Source of the DNA: Mycobacterium ahvazicum | Lineage (GTDB): Bacteria > Actinomycetota > Actinomycetes > Mycobacteriales > Mycobacteriaceae | Assembly: GCF_900176255.2 (NCBI RefSeq) | Contig: NZ_FXEG02000002.1 | Location: forward strand, 1,984,001-2,048,000 | Direction of reading: 5' to 3' | DNA: 64,000 bases | Shown here: positions 33,525 to 42,644 of the stretch, piece by piece | Layout of the letters: each line of letters begins with the position of its first letter | Numbering within the stretch: position 1 is the first letter of the stretch | Position numbers and translations under genes: made by a program | The notes under the pieces: model-generated | Told to the model about the DNA's origin: nothing | Databases searched by the model: none | Seen by the model: the letters and a program-made list of their open reading frames with translations, nothing else

Positions 33525-35168
33525 TTACCCGATGCGCAGCTCGGGACAGTCCACCGCCGTGGGCAGGTGATGGGTGGCCACCACCACCGTCCGCTCCCTG
33601 CTCATCAGCCCGGACGACGGGGTCAGCAGGTCCGCCAGAATCCGCTCGGCGTCGACCGCGTCGAGATGTTCGGTGGGCTCGTCGAGCAACAGGATGCGGG
33701 CCGGCGACAGCATCGCCCGGGCCAGCAGCAGCCGCCTGCGCTGACCCGCCGAGACCGCGTGTGCGCCGCCGGTCAGCACCGTCGACAGCCCGCCGGGCAG
33801 ACTCGCGAGCCAGTCGCCAAGGCCAACCGCGTCCAGTGCTGCCCTCAGTTCGTCGTCGCCGCAGTCACCGCGGGCGACCAGGAGGTTGTCTCGAACGGTG
33901 GTGGCAAAGATGTGTGCGTCCTCGGCGAAAAAGCAGACAGCGCCTGGCAATTCACGCTCGTCGAACCGGCTCACGTCGGTTCCGTTCAACATCGCGTGGC
34001 CGTGCAGTGGCGGCACCAGCCCAGCCAGTGTCATCAGCAGCGTCGTCTTCCCGGCGCCACTGGCACCGGTGACGGCCAACCGTGCGCCCGGCTCGAGCTC
34101 GAGGGTCACCCGGTGTGACAAAGCCTGCGTGTGGCCGGATCCCACGTCGGCCGACAACCTCGCGGTGCCGACCGGTGTTGGTGTCGGCGCGGGGGATGTG
34201 GGTCCGGCCTCGTGGACCGGCGGCGCCAGGTCGAGCAGACGGCGCGCGGCGATCCGTGACCGCGTCAACTGAATAGCGGCTCCGGGTAGGGGAGTCATCG
34301 CCTCGAATGCGGACAGCGGCAACAACATCAAGATGGCCAAGGTGGTCGGGGCGACCACGTGTGCGAGCCCGATGCCGGCGACGACCGCGCCGAGCACGCT
34401 GGCTCCGACCGCGGCGGTCGGCATGGCCTCGGCCAGAGCGGCCGGCCTGGCGGCAGCGTCCAGCGCATCACTCCAGCGGAGCTGGCGACGATGCGATTCT
34501 GCGATGACGCCGGGCAGGGCACCGGCGACGCGAAGCTCGGGCGCGTGCTCGAGGGCGATCATCGCCGCCGTGTCGCGCTCGGAATGATATTGGCGGGCAA
34601 CCTCTTCCTGCGTGGCCGCGGCCCTGCCCGCCAGCAGGGGAGCCACCACCCCGGCGATCAGCAGGCAGATCGCCAACACCGTGCCGGCCGCCGGCGAGAT
34701 CACCGCGACCGCGACCGTTGCCGCCACCGCCAACACCGATGCGACACCGATCGGGATCAGGGCGCGCACCAGGACGTCGGCGAGTTCGTCGACATCGGCG
34801 CCGACGCGCGCCACCAGCTCACCGCTGTGCAGCCGGACGGCCACCGCGGCCGGCCCGTGCGCCAGCCGGTGATAGATCTGCGACCGTGCGGAGCCGGCCG
34901 CGCGCAGCGCGGTGTCGTGGGTGACCAGTCGCTCGCAGTAGTGCAGCACGCCGCGCGAGATCGCCAGCAGGCGCACCGCGACGACCGCGACGGACAAATC
35001 GAGGATGGGCGGCATCTGCCAGGCCCGCGTGATGAGCCACGCCGAGACTCCGGCCAAGGCCAGCGCGCTGCCCAGCGACAGCACTCCCAACGCGATGGCG
35101 GCCAGGATGCGAGGCAGCCGCGGCCGCAACAGGCTCGACGCGGTAACGAGCGGATCAGACTCGCGCAC
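33525..35168 (-). CDS. cydC: cytochrome bd assembly ABC transporter subunit CydC
   Basis: A half-transporter with six membrane helices and one nucleotide-binding domain, 547 residues. The NBD shows GASGAGKTTLLM (Walker A), HAVSAGQRRRLLLARAM (signature; VSAGQ instead of LSGGQ), ILLLDEPTEHLD (Walker B) and VVATHHLP. With CydD it exports reduced thiols needed to assemble cytochrome bd. I chose the GTG at 35168 (VRESDPLVTAS), 14 bp inside the end of cydD. It is the last gene of cydABDC. Confidence 0.92.
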   Translation of the reverse strand: MRESDPLVTASSLLRPRLPRILAAIALGVLSLGSALALAGVSAWLITRAWQMPPILDLSVAVVAVRLLAISRGVLHYCERLVTHDTALRAAGSARSQIYHRLAHGPAAVAVRLHSGELVARVGADVDELADVLVRALIPIGVASVLAVAATVAVAVISPAAGTVLAICLLIAGVVAPLLAGRAAATQEEVARQYHSERDTAAMIALEHAPELRVAGALPGVIAESHRRQLRWSDALDAAARPAALAEAMPTAAVGASVLGAVVAGIGLAHVVAPTTLAILMLLPLSAFEAMTPLPGAAIQLTRSRIAARRLLDLAPPVHEAGPTSPAPTPTPVGTARLSADVGSGHTQALSHRVTLELEPGARLAVTGASGAGKTTLLMTLAGLVPPLHGHAMLNGTDVSRFDERELPGAVCFFAEDAHIFATTVRDNLLVARGDCGDDELRAALDAVGLGDWLASLPGGLSTVLTGGAHAVSAGQRRRLLLARAMLSPARILLLDEPTEHLDAVDAERILADLLTPSSGLMSRERTVVVATHHLPTAVDCPELRIG

Positions 35169-36801
35169 AACGCACCTCGCCGTCCGAAACCACCTCGACC
35201 ACATGGTCACCGATCGCCACGACGGGCTGCCGGTGGCCGACGACCACGACGGTCGACCCTGCGCGTGCCCGCTGCACAATGGCCCGCAGCACCCGCTGCT
35301 CGGTGTTGGCGTCCAAGTGGGCGGTGGGCTCATCGAGCAGCAGCACCGGGGCCGGCGACCCGAATGCGCGGGCCAGGCCCAGCCGTTGGCGCTGTCCCAG
35401 CGACAGCCCGGCGCCGTCACGCCCCAGCACCGTCTCCAGCCCGTCCGACAGCTCGGCCAGCACCGAATCGAAACAGGCCGCGGCACAAGCATATTCGGGG
35501 TCTTTCAACGTGCCGAACAGGGCCAGGTTGTCGCGGATCGTGCCGGGGATCAGCACGGGGCGCTGAGGCAGCCAGGACAGTTGCCGCCACCACGCGCTGC
35601 GCTCCAACTCCGCGACGTCGACCCCGTCGACGGTGACCCGACCGGATGACGGCACCGTGAGTCCCGCGATCGCCTGCAGCGTGGTGCTCTTGCCGGCGCC
35701 GTTGCGGCCGGTCAGCACCGTGACGCGGCCCGGTTGGATCACCGTCGTCAACTCGCAGGGCGAATTGCCGTCTCGGCCGGCGACACTGAGCTGCTCGAGC
35801 CGGATCTCCGTTCCGCTCGCGACGACCGTTCGATCGCGCTCTGCGGCCACGGGGTCGTCGCCGATCAGCGCGAACGCCTCGTCGGCCGCGGTCCGGCCGT
35901 CTTGAGCAGCGTGGAATTCCACGCCGATGCGGCGCAGCGGCCAGTACACGTCGGGTGCCAGCAGCAGCACGGTCAGTCCGGTGCTCAGCGTCATCTCGCC
36001 GACCACCAGGCGCAGACCGATAGCAACCGCGATCAGCGCGACACCCAGGGTGGCCAGCAATTCGAGCACCAGGGCCGACAGGAATGCGATGCGCAGCGTC
36101 GCCATCGCCGAGCGGCGATGAGCCGCAGCGAGTTCGGCGATGCGATGCTCGGGGCCTGAAGCGCGGCCTAACGCCCGCAGCGTGGGAATACCCGCGATCA
36201 GGTCCAGCAGCCGGCCCTGCAGCGTGGTCATGGCGGCCAGCGCGGCCGCTGATCGCTCCGCTGTCGCGAGCCCGATCAAAACCATGAAGATCGGTATCAG
36301 CGGCAGCGTGATCATCACGATCACCGTCGATTTCAGGTCATAGAGCGCGATCACGGCCACGGTCGCCGGAGTCAGGATCGCGGCAAGCAGCAGGGTGGGC
36401 ACATAACCGGTGAAATAGGGACGCAAGCCGTCCAGGCCCCGGGTTACCACAACCGCGGCCGCGTCCCGCTGCGCGTCGAGCTCGTTGGGTTGCCGGGCGG
36501 TGACCGCCGTCAGCACCTGATCGTTGAGATCGGCGATCACCGCGCTGGCGCCGCGCTGGCCCAGGCGCGCCTGCAACCAATGCGTCACCGTGCGAACGAC
36601 CCACAGCGCCAACAGAATCGACAGCGGTCCCAGCCAGCCGCGCAGACCACGAGTCGGGGGATCGGTGATGATGGTCGCGACGATGCCGGCCAGCACGATC
36701 GCCGAGCCGATCGTGCAGCCGGAGATCACCACTCCGCAGCTCACCGTGGCAGCCAGGTAGCGACGCAGCGCACTCGATGCCCGCCACAGTCGCGGGTCCA
36801 A
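35155..36801 (-). CDS. cydD: cytochrome bd assembly ABC transporter subunit CydD
   Basis: A half-transporter of 548 residues partnering CydC. The NBD carries LTGRNGAGKSTTLQAIAGL, AGLSLGQRQRLGLARAFG and VLLLDEPTAHLDANTEQRV; the membrane half includes VTRGLDGLRPYFTGYVPTLLLAAILTP. The start is uncertain: the TTG at 36801 lies 23 bp after the cydB stop without a clear Shine-Dalgarno, and a CTG overlapping the cydB stop is in frame upstream. Translation is probably coupled to cydB. Confidence 0.92.
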   Translation of the reverse strand: MDPRLWRASSALRRYLAATVSCGVVISGCTIGSAIVLAGIVATIITDPPTRGLRGWLGPLSILLALWVVRTVTHWLQARLGQRGASAVIADLNDQVLTAVTARQPNELDAQRDAAAVVVTRGLDGLRPYFTGYVPTLLLAAILTPATVAVIALYDLKSTVIVMITLPLIPIFMVLIGLATAERSAAALAAMTTLQGRLLDLIAGIPTLRALGRASGPEHRIAELAAAHRRSAMATLRIAFLSALVLELLATLGVALIAVAIGLRLVVGEMTLSTGLTVLLLAPDVYWPLRRIGVEFHAAQDGRTAADEAFALIGDDPVAAERDRTVVASGTEIRLEQLSVAGRDGNSPCELTTVIQPGRVTVLTGRNGAGKSTTLQAIAGLTVPSSGRVTVDGVDVAELERSAWWRQLSWLPQRPVLIPGTIRDNLALFGTLKDPEYACAAACFDSVLAELSDGLETVLGRDGAGLSLGQRQRLGLARAFGSPAPVLLLDEPTAHLDANTEQRVLRAIVQRARAGSTVVVVGHRQPVVAIGDHVVEVVSDGEVRCARV

Positions 36802-36824
36802 GGGCGCCCGGGAGTTGCGTGTGC

Positions 36825-37865
36825 TCAGGACGGACGCCTTGCCAGCCCGATCGACGCAGGTATCCGGTCAGTCGAGATCCGTTGCCGGAAAACCCAATAC
36901 GTCCAGGCCTGGTACGCGACCGTTAGCGGGGCGAAGAACGCGGTCACCCACGTCATGATCTTGAGTGTGTACGGCGTCGACGACGCGTTGTAGATCGTCA
37001 GGCTCCACTGCTTGTTCAGCGTGGAGGGCACCAAATTGGGATATAACACACCGAACAACAGGATCACCACGGCCGTAATGACCAATACGGTGCTGGCGAA
37101 CGCCCAGCCGTCGGACACGCGGCGCCACACCAGCGCCACCGCCGCAAGCTGTGCGACGACCGCCACCGCCAGCACCAGCCAGGTCCAGTCCTTGCCGTAG
37201 GCCAGCTGCGTCCAAAGCCCGAAGGCGCCAACGAGTCCCGTGACCGGCAGTGCCAGCTGCTTGGCGAATCGGTGCGCGTCGTCGCGGATCGCGCCCGCCG
37301 TCTTCAACGCGACGAACACCGCGCCGTAGAACAAAAACAGCCCGGCGGTGGCCACCCCGCCCAGCAGTGTGTAGGCGTTGAGCACGTCACCGATGGAGAG
37401 CTGGACGTGGCCGTTGGCGTCCACCGGCAGGCCGCGGACCAGGACGGCGAACGCCACACCCCACAGCACGGCGGGCAGCCATGAGCCGATCGCAATCCCG
37501 AAATCGGCCAAGGTACGCCATTTTGTGTCGTCGATCTTGCCGCGCCACTCGATCGCCACGGCTCGCACGATCATGCCGAACAGGATCGCCAACAGCGGCA
37601 GGTAGAGGGTGGAGAACACCGTCGCGTACCAAACGGGAAACGCGGCGAACATTCCGGCGCCAGCGGTGATCAGCCAGACCTCGTTGCCGTCCCACACCGG
37701 GCCGATCGTGTTCAGCGCCGTGCGCCGGTGGACTTCCGGATCGCCGCTGCTTACCCGAGCGAACGGCTCCATCAGCATTCCCACGCCGAAGTCGAAGCCC
37801 TCCAGGATGAAGAAGCCCAGGAACAGTACGGCGATGATGCCGAACCACAACTCTTGCAGCGCCAT
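36825..37865 (-). CDS. cydB: cytochrome bd oxidase subunit II CydB
   Basis: A 346-residue membrane subunit of the high-affinity, proton-nonpumping terminal oxidase. The start MALQELWFGIIAVLFLGFFILEGFDFGVGML and the stretch GPVWDGNEVWLITAGAGMFAAFP are hallmarks of the family. It follows cydA by 18 bp; AAAGAG precedes the ATG. Confidence 0.96.
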   Translation of the reverse strand: MALQELWFGIIAVLFLGFFILEGFDFGVGMLMEPFARVSSGDPEVHRRTALNTIGPVWDGNEVWLITAGAGMFAAFPVWYATVFSTLYLPLLAILFGMIVRAVAIEWRGKIDDTKWRTLADFGIAIGSWLPAVLWGVAFAVLVRGLPVDANGHVQLSIGDVLNAYTLLGGVATAGLFLFYGAVFVALKTAGAIRDDAHRFAKQLALPVTGLVGAFGLWTQLAYGKDWTWLVLAVAVVAQLAAVALVWRRVSDGWAFASTVLVITAVVILLFGVLYPNLVPSTLNKQWSLTIYNASSTPYTLKIMTWVTAFFAPLTVAYQAWTYWVFRQRISTDRIPASIGLARRPS

Positions 37866-37883
37866 TGGTCAACTCTTTCCCGG

Positions 37884-39338
37884 TCAGTAGGCGAACGACA
37901 GCGGGGCCACTTCGTCATCGCCGGGTGCTTTCGGCGGTGCGGGTTCCGCGTCGTGTTCCATCGGCCCCTCGGCGACGTAGCGCTTCAGCAGCCAGAACCA
38001 GATGACCGCGAGCACCGCGTAGACAAGGGTGAATATCACCAACGAGGTGACGACCATGCCAGACGCGTGATCCGATACGCCTTGGCTGACCGTCAGACGG
38101 ACCTGCTGGTCACCGGTCGGATTCGGCACCACAATCCATGGCTGGCGGCCCATTTCCGTGAACACCCATCCGGCGCTGTTGGCCAGGAACGGAGTGGGGA
38201 TGGTCAGTAGCGCGAACCAGGAGTACCACGGTTGGGTGGGGGTGCGGCCGCCACGGGTCAGCCATAAGGTGGCCAGCGCGAACAGCACCGGAATCGCCAT
38301 CAACCCGATCATCATGCGGAATGACCAATAGGTGACGAATAGGTTCGGCCGGTAGTCATTTGGCCCGAACTTGCGTTGCGAATCCTGCTGGATGTCGCGT
38401 ACGCCCTGCAGTGTCACGCCGGTGAATTTGCTCTCGGCGAGGAACGGCAAGACGTAGGGCACCTGGATCACGCGGGTGATGCTGTCGCAGTTGTTGTGCG
38501 AGCCGACCGTCAAGATCGAAAAGTCCGGATCGGTTTCGGTGTTGCACAACGATTCCGCCGACGCCATTTTCATCGGTTGCTGCTGGAACATCAACTTGCC
38601 CTGCTGGTCTCCGGTGAAGAACAGCCCGACGGTGGCGAACAGCGCAACCCAACACCCGAGGATCGCCGCGGGACGAAACACCGTGCCGAGATCCACGTTG
38701 CCCGCCTTTTGCGCGCGAATCAGCCACCAGGCGCTCACCGCGGCGACGAAGGTGCCGGCGGTCAGCAGCGAGCCGTTGACCGCGTGTGAAAAGGCCGCGC
38801 GGGCAGTGTTGTTGCTGAGGAACGCCCCAATGCTGTCCAACTCGGCGCGCTTGGTCGCCGGGTTGTAGTGCGCCCCAACCGGATGCTGCATGAACGAATT
38901 CGCCGAGATGATGAAGAACGCGGACACGTTGACGGAGATTGCGACGATCCAGATGGAGGCCAGGTGCACCAGTCGCGGCAACCTGCTCCAGCCGAAGATC
39001 CACAAGCCCAGGAAGGTGGATTCGAAGAAGAAGGCGGCCAAGCCCTCCATCGCGAGTGGGGCGCCGAAGATGTCGCCCACGAACCGCGAGTATTCGCTCC
39101 AGTTCATGCCGAACTGAAACTCCTGCACGATCCCGGTCGCCACGCCGATCGCGAAGTTGATCAAGAGCAGCTTGCCAAAGAACTTGGTCAGGCGGTACCA
39201 GGCCGTATTACCAGTGGCCACCCAGACGGTCTGCATGACGGCGACCAGTGGGGCCAGGCCGATTGTGAGCGGCACAAAGATGAAGTGGTAGACGGTAGTG
39301 ATACCGAACTGCCACCGCGAAATGTCGACGACATTCAT
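37884..39338 (-). CDS. cydA: cytochrome bd oxidase subunit I CydA
   Basis: The haem-bearing quinol-oxidising subunit, 484 residues. The first haem ligand is probably H18 in FGITTVYHFIFVPLTIG; GIVQEFQFGMNWSEYSRFVGDIFGAPLAMEGL and GWVFTEMGRQPWIVV are family signatures. The quinol loop is of the short type seen in actinobacteria. It is first in cydABDC, 45 bp after the HdeD-like gene. A GGGAG ribosome site is present, with TACACT further upstream as a possible -10 box. Confidence 0.96.
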   Translation of the reverse strand: MNVVDISRWQFGITTVYHFIFVPLTIGLAPLVAVMQTVWVATGNTAWYRLTKFFGKLLLINFAIGVATGIVQEFQFGMNWSEYSRFVGDIFGAPLAMEGLAAFFFESTFLGLWIFGWSRLPRLVHLASIWIVAISVNVSAFFIISANSFMQHPVGAHYNPATKRAELDSIGAFLSNNTARAAFSHAVNGSLLTAGTFVAAVSAWWLIRAQKAGNVDLGTVFRPAAILGCWVALFATVGLFFTGDQQGKLMFQQQPMKMASAESLCNTETDPDFSILTVGSHNNCDSITRVIQVPYVLPFLAESKFTGVTLQGVRDIQQDSQRKFGPNDYRPNLFVTYWSFRMMIGLMAIPVLFALATLWLTRGGRTPTQPWYSWFALLTIPTPFLANSAGWVFTEMGRQPWIVVPNPTGDQQVRLTVSQGVSDHASGMVVTSLVIFTLVYAVLAVIWFWLLKRYVAEGPMEHDAEPAPPKAPGDDEVAPLSFAY

Positions 39339-39383
39339 CCGTCATCTCCCGTGACTGCAACGTTCTACGACGCAGTGTAGTAG

Positions 39384-39965
39384 TCAGGCGCTTCCGACGC
39401 CATTGCCGAGTTCTTTGGAGGCCTTGCGGATTCCGAACGACGCGATCACTTCGAAGACGCCGATGACGGCCAGCCAAATGCCGACAACGATCGCCAGTGT
39501 GATGATCGACGCGAACGGAGAAGCCAGCACGACAACGCCGGCGATCAGTGTGATCGCGCCCACGAAGATCGACCAGCCGCGTCCTGGCAACGTCGGATCG
39601 CTGATCGCGGAAACCGTTGTGGCAACCCCACGGAAGACGAATCCGATGCCAATCCAGATGGCCAGCAACAGGACCGCGTATCCCTGGCCGAAGTGACGAA
39701 ATGCCAGCACGGCCAGGATCAACGATGCGGCGCCACTGACGAACAGCAGGATCCGACTGCCCGCCGAAACATGCAGGCTGAAAGCGAATACGACTTGCGC
39801 GACACCGGTAATCAGCAGATAGAAACCGAAGGCGATCGCGGCGGCCAGGACCGAGATTCCCGGCCACGCCAGCACCAGGACACCGAGGATCAGCGTCAGG
39901 ATTCCCGATACCAGCGTGGATTTCCACAGATGCGGCAACATGGTTGGAACTTCAGTGGGCTGCAT
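39384..39965 (-). CDS. HdeD-like membrane protein (Rv1624c-like)
   Basis: A 193-residue protein with six hydrophobic segments in three hairpins, including LWKSTLVSGILTLILGVLVLAWPGISVLAAAIAFGFYLLITGV, typical of the HdeD/DUF308 family. The ATG at 39965 is chosen over an upstream frame (MCHSEAMQPT), since GTGAGG precedes it. It lies between the cyclase gene and cydA on the same strand. Function unknown; HdeD proteins have been linked to acid stress in enteric bacteria. Confidence 0.85.
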   Translation of the reverse strand: MQPTEVPTMLPHLWKSTLVSGILTLILGVLVLAWPGISVLAAAIAFGFYLLITGVAQVVFAFSLHVSAGSRILLFVSGAASLILAVLAFRHFGQGYAVLLLAIWIGIGFVFRGVATTVSAISDPTLPGRGWSIFVGAITLIAGVVVLASPFASIITLAIVVGIWLAVIGVFEVIASFGIRKASKELGNGVGSA

Positions 39966-40006
39966 AGCCTCACTGTGGCACAACCGCGCAGCCGAAAATA
40001 GGGGCT

Positions 40007-41347
40007 TTAGACCGTGGCGCCGTGCGTCGTTCGCGGTTCCTCGGCGGCCATTTCACCGGGTACGGTAGCCGCCGGCTTGCGGCCGATCAGGTACCAGGTG
40101 TGCATCACGCCTTTACCTTTGACCTCGATGCGGCCACGCTCGCGCAACACGAACTCGTCCTTCAGGCGCTCGTACACGTCCTCGGGCACCTGAATCTGTC
40201 CCACCGAGTCCGTCGCTTCCATCCGGGCCGCGACATTGACCGCGTCCCCCCACACGTCGTAGAAGAAGCGCCGCGATCCCACGACGCCCGCGACCACGGT
40301 GCCCGCAGCAAAGCCCACTCGTAGCGGCACCGAAAGTCCTTGTGCATCTTTGATTTCCGCGGCCGTGGCGACCATGTCGAGGGCAAAGTCGGCCAGTGCT
40401 TGCACGTGGTCGGGCCGGGGCCGCGGGACTCCGCTGACGACCATGTAGGAGTCCCCACTGACTTTGATTTTCTCCAGCCCGTGCTTGTCCACCAGTTCGT
40501 CGAAAGCGCCGTAGACACGGTCGAGGAACTTGACCAGGTCACATGGCGCGGTCGAGCTCGCGCGCTCGGTGAAGCCGACCATGTCGGCGAACAGCACCGA
40601 GGCTTCGTCGTATCGGTCGGCGATCACGTCACGCTCGGGTTCTTTGAGCCGGTTGGCGACGCTGGCCGGCAACATGTTGGCCAACAAGGCTTCCGATCGC
40701 TCGTACTCCGACTCCATGACGGCTTCGGCGCGCTTGGTGTCGCGCAGCGCGAACCACACCGTCACCACCGCCATTGTGCAGGCCGAGACCGTCGTGATGA
40801 CAAAGCTCGTCCGCTCGGCCCAGGGCTGTTCGAGCCCGGTCGAGCGGGGGACCAGGAACTGCAGGGTGATCACCAGCCCCGCACCGATGCCCGCCAGCAG
40901 GGCGGCCAAGCCGATTCGTTCGATCCCGAGCTGCAACACCACCAGGCTCGCGTTGGCGATGTAGTAGTACTGGACGCCGGAACCCGTGCCGACCTCCCAG
41001 CAGATGGCGAAGATGACCAGATACGCCGAGACGATGTAGGTCAGCGGCGCAACCAATTCCCCGAAACGGTGCAGCCACAGGACGGTGAGGAAGATCATCG
41101 CGGCGATCAGGGTGATCACCTGGGTTCGCTGGGCAAAGGTCCCGGCCCAGATGCCCAGGATCCCGAAGAGCAGGCTGACGACTACCGCCATCATCGCGTT
41201 GATGTTGAGCACCCGGGCGCGACGGTCGTGGCTATCGGCGTAGTGCTCTTTGCGGGCACGATTCTCGGCCCGCACCGCCGCTTTGCAGTCCGGTCGCGCC
41301 GAGCCATCTGAGGAGTTTGGCGGGGCCCCGCACTTCCTAGGCACCAC
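40007..41347 (-). CDS. cya: class III adenylyl cyclase, six-helix membrane type (Rv1625c-like)
   Basis: A 446-residue protein, close to M. tuberculosis Rv1625c, which resembles half of a mammalian membrane cyclase. Six membrane helices lie at about 55-200. The catalytic domain has metal aspartates in VLFADMVGFTERASS and IKVSGDSYMVVSG, a substrate-specifying Lys in LEKIKVSG, and the transition-state Asn/Arg in FFYDVWGDAVNVAARME. The GTG at 41347 is preceded by TACGCT at a 6-nt distance, suggesting a leaderless mRNA. A membrane-protein gene lies 48 bp upstream on the same strand. Confidence 0.95.
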   Translation of the reverse strand: MVPRKCGAPPNSSDGSARPDCKAAVRAENRARKEHYADSHDRRARVLNINAMMAVVVSLLFGILGIWAGTFAQRTQVITLIAAMIFLTVLWLHRFGELVAPLTYIVSAYLVIFAICWEVGTGSGVQYYYIANASLVVLQLGIERIGLAALLAGIGAGLVITLQFLVPRSTGLEQPWAERTSFVITTVSACTMAVVTVWFALRDTKRAEAVMESEYERSEALLANMLPASVANRLKEPERDVIADRYDEASVLFADMVGFTERASSTAPCDLVKFLDRVYGAFDELVDKHGLEKIKVSGDSYMVVSGVPRPRPDHVQALADFALDMVATAAEIKDAQGLSVPLRVGFAAGTVVAGVVGSRRFFYDVWGDAVNVAARMEATDSVGQIQVPEDVYERLKDEFVLRERGRIEVKGKGVMHTWYLIGRKPAATVPGEMAAEEPRTTHGATV

Positions 41348-41395
41348 GTTAAGAGCGTAACCGTTTGCCAGGACATTCCCCAACGCTGCGGTGAG

Positions 41396-42085
41396 CTAAC
41401 TGTGGCTGGGGGCCCCGGTCGACGGCGCGCCCCGCAGATGGATGTGCTTGTCACGAAGGCGGCCCGATCGGTGCCCACTGGGCGGCTTCGTCGGCAACGC
41501 GGGCAGGTGGGCGACGTGCACCGCTCCGGCGTGGGTTTGGACCACGACCGGCATGGTCGCCATGGTGGCCGATACCCGGGCCTCGCGCTTCGCCTGTTCC
41601 CGGGCGATGAACAGCACGTCGAGCGGGTACCAAAGGCCGACCCAGGCCACGACGAGGAACACGCCGTTGCCGAGGAGCTCGCTGGCGACTTCGCCCACCA
41701 TCGGGCGGGTGAAGAGGTACGACAGTCCGATGCCGACCACGAACAGCACCGAGCCGCTGATCAGCGACCGCATTCCCTGGCGCCAGATCAGGTCGTGCTG
41801 CCGGTTGGCCCGGCGTACCGACAACTCGCCGTAGCGGCGGACCGACGCCACCAGGTTCTGGGCTTCTTCCTCCGAGCACTCTCCGGCGATGTCGAGCACG
41901 ATGCGTTGGATGCGGGAATGCTTCTTTTGGGCCAGTAGCAATTCGACGAGTTCGTCGATGCCACTGTCGATTCGGTGCGTGCCGGATAGCAGGGCCCGCG
42001 GGTCGACGGCGAACAATTCGGTGGGGTCGTCCAATTCAATGACGATGTCCGCCAACGCTTCCTGGCGATCGCGTCGCAGGTCCAC
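41396..42085 (-). CDS. two-span membrane protein upstream of the cyclase
   Basis: A 229-residue protein. The N-terminal 90 residues are acidic and helical (DELVELLLAQKKHSRIQRIVLDIAGECSEEEAQNLVASVRRYGELSVRRANRQ). Two membrane helices follow at about 105-125 (ISGSVLFVVGIGLSYLF) and 135-155 (GVFLVVAWVGLWYPLDVLF). The tail is basic and His-rich. I chose the GTG at 42085 because GGGAGG lies about 7 nt upstream. It has no counterpart next to Rv1625c that I recall. Family not identified; a role with the cyclase is only suggested by position. Confidence 0.75.
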   Translation of the reverse strand: MDLRRDRQEALADIVIELDDPTELFAVDPRALLSGTHRIDSGIDELVELLLAQKKHSRIQRIVLDIAGECSEEEAQNLVASVRRYGELSVRRANRQHDLIWRQGMRSLISGSVLFVVGIGLSYLFTRPMVGEVASELLGNGVFLVVAWVGLWYPLDVLFIAREQAKREARVSATMATMPVVVQTHAGAVHVAHLPALPTKPPSGHRSGRLRDKHIHLRGAPSTGAPSHS

Positions 42086-42227
42086 GCCACAACCTCCCAC
42101 ACGAGAAGGCACCGCCTGTCGCGGCACGCCCGAATATTACTGAGGTCGGCGTCGGTAACCCAGGGTTTGACCGAAATATATTGGTGGACAGGCGATCTCA
42201 GTTGTCATCTAGCGGCCCGTGAAATGA

Positions 42228-42257
42228 CTATCCACCCCTGCGGACAGGGGTGGATAG
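42228..42257. terminator. hairpin with 13-bp perfect stem
   Basis: CTATCCACCCCTG-CGGA-CAGGGGTGGATAG. It lies 8 bp past the stop of the small leftward peptide gene, between it and the membrane-protein gene. There is no strong T-run, which is usual for mycobacterial terminators. Confidence 0.7.
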
Positions 42258-42265
42258 CGCCGAGC

Positions 42266-42388
42266 CTAAATGCTGATGCAGGATCCGCCGGGAATGCAGA
42301 AGCTTCCGCATCCCGAAGTGGTGAGCGGGGTCAGCACAATAACGATGGCAACGAACAGTTTGCTAAAACGCGACACGACGAACTCCAT
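42266..42388 (-). CDS. small Cys-rich peptide with signal/lipobox-like N-terminus
   Basis: A 40-residue ORF: MEFVVSRFSKLFVAIVIVL, a hydrophobic core with a Lys/Arg n-region, then TTSGCGSFCIPGGSCISI. The TTSGC stretch resembles a weak lipobox, and three cysteines fall in the last 14 residues. The ORF is open further upstream without a better start. A perfect hairpin follows its stop, and TACAGT about 50 bp upstream might be a -10 box. It lies just outside the left island border. The gene is plausible but unproven. Confidence 0.45.
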   Translation of the reverse strand: MEFVVSRFSKLFVAIVIVLTPLTTSGCGSFCIPGGSCISI

Positions 42389-42537
42389 TCCGAGTGAACG
42401 GGGCAAAGCGTGCTTACTGTACGTCTGTTGAACAAGCTGAAAACGTGTCGCGAACCAACCGTGTTGTTTTCGGGATTGACGCGTTATTGCGGCGTTGCGC
42501 AACCGCGATCTTGGCTCCGGTTGGCTCCGGTCTGCGT

Positions 42538-42562
42538 GGTGCCCTCGGTGAGATTCGAACTC
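42538..42562. repeat. attL: 25-bp core repeat of the tRNA-Leu 3' end
   Basis: The sequence from GGTGCCCTCGG to CGAACTC is identical to 55151-55175. It is the displaced original 3' end of the tRNA (T-arm and acceptor strand). Similarity to the tRNA stops sharply after it. Confidence 0.92.
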
Positions 42563-42644
42563 TATCTCGGCACCAGTTCAGCGGGACAAACAGGTCTCTA
42601 GCTGCGAAATGACATCACACTAGGTCACTCAAGTTATCTGTAAC

